From: Armatimonadota bacterium
Lineage (GTDB): Bacteria; Armatimonadota; UBA5829; DSUL01
Direction of reading: 5' to 3'
Assembly (NCBI GenBank): GCA_025998755.1
Contig: AP024674.1
Location: 2,062,162 to 2,126,161, forward strand
Length of the DNA: 64,000 nucleotides
The notes beneath the pieces were generated by a model. That model saw only the letters and a program-made list of their open reading frames with translations. It searched no databases and was not told the DNA's origin. The stretch's first letter is position 1. Each line of letters starts with the position of its first letter. This document shows, piece after piece, positions 63,952-64,000 of the stretch. The position numbers and the translations under genes were made by a program.

Positions 63952-64000
63952 GTGACACCCAAGACTGCTGCAGCGCCAAGCGCTGTTATGGAAGACCTGC
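63952..64000 (+). CDS. Start of an unidentified gene (cut by window edge)
   Basis: GTG 63952 is preceded by GGAGGAAG at six bases and opens a frame without stops to the edge (VTPKTAAAPSAVMEDL). Sixteen residues are too few to name it. pgsA or cinA often follow rimO, but these residues do not look like either N-terminus. Confidence 0.45.
   Translation, partial: MTPKTAAAPSAVMEDL

Overview
The window is GC-rich bacterial chromosome, densely packed and almost entirely protein-coding, with no rRNA, no insertion sequence and no CRISPR array. Several features together suggest a diderm lineage such as Armatimonadota. These are two prepilin-like proteins with a C-terminal DGH signature, a porin carrying an SLH domain, a divergent LptD-like barrel protein, the full Clp/Lon/HslUV set, and Firmicutes-like gene orders (xerC-hslV-hslU, asd-dapA-rnj, PIN/TRAM-ispDF) in a cell that makes an outer membrane. 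The phylum assignment is inference from gene content only.

Layout. 1-2.3 kb: a fused siroheme decarboxylase and folB (minus), then a tRNA array (Arg, Lys, Leu, Gly) with its own promoter and terminator. 2.3-8.2 kb: the protein quality-control run tig-clpP-clpX-lon. 8.2-22 kb: accessory and cell-envelope genes. These include a sugar kinase, a DUF1080 protein, two paralogous cassettes that each pair a cysteine-rich exported protein with a pseudopilin, a frameshifted ARPP-1-like gene, an SDR-TspO-SDR operon, hemW and a secreted OB-fold protein. 21.7-28.4 kb (minus): tRNAs Thr, Phe and Asp, then the operon M16 peptidase-dapB-asd-dapA-rnj, then tRNA-Pro. 28.4-31.3 kb: a possible small RNA, a Pho-box-like repeat, and an SLH-porin/pstS pair. 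31.7-35.2 kb: lysC, a TPR protein and dacB. 35.2-40.3 kb (minus): xerC-hslV-hslU and a secreted glycosidase-like protein, all coupled or nearly so. 40.4-49.1 kb: thioesterase, then lysA-M50 protease-trpS, an oxidoreductase, PPi-dependent phosphofructokinase, hpf and a bifunctional ispDF. 49.2-55.0 kb (minus): nuoABCD, PIN/TRAM ATPase-like protein and the LptD-like protein. 55.1-64 kb: two TlpA-type thioredoxins, a methyltransferase, a metallopeptidase, a response-regulator diguanylate cyclase, ftsK, rimO and the first codons of one more gene.

How it fits together. lysC, asd, dapA, dapB and lysA cover much of the diaminopimelate/lysine route and feed the peptidoglycan that DacB trims. The phosphate-selective porin and PstS would move phosphate across the two membranes. 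Four-base stop/start overlaps (GTGA, ATGA, TTGA) recur in the minus-strand operons and indicate translational coupling. Several promoters lie so close to the start codon that the mRNA should be leaderless.

Most worth a second look: the duplicated cysteine-rich/pseudopilin cassettes with leaderless promoters; the Ig-like/OstA/barrel fusion; the intergenic block at 28.44-28.77 kb (terminated RNA candidate, tandem dyads, Pho-box-like repeats); the lysA leader with a terminator directly before its ATG; and an apparently double-frameshifted ARPP-1 gene.
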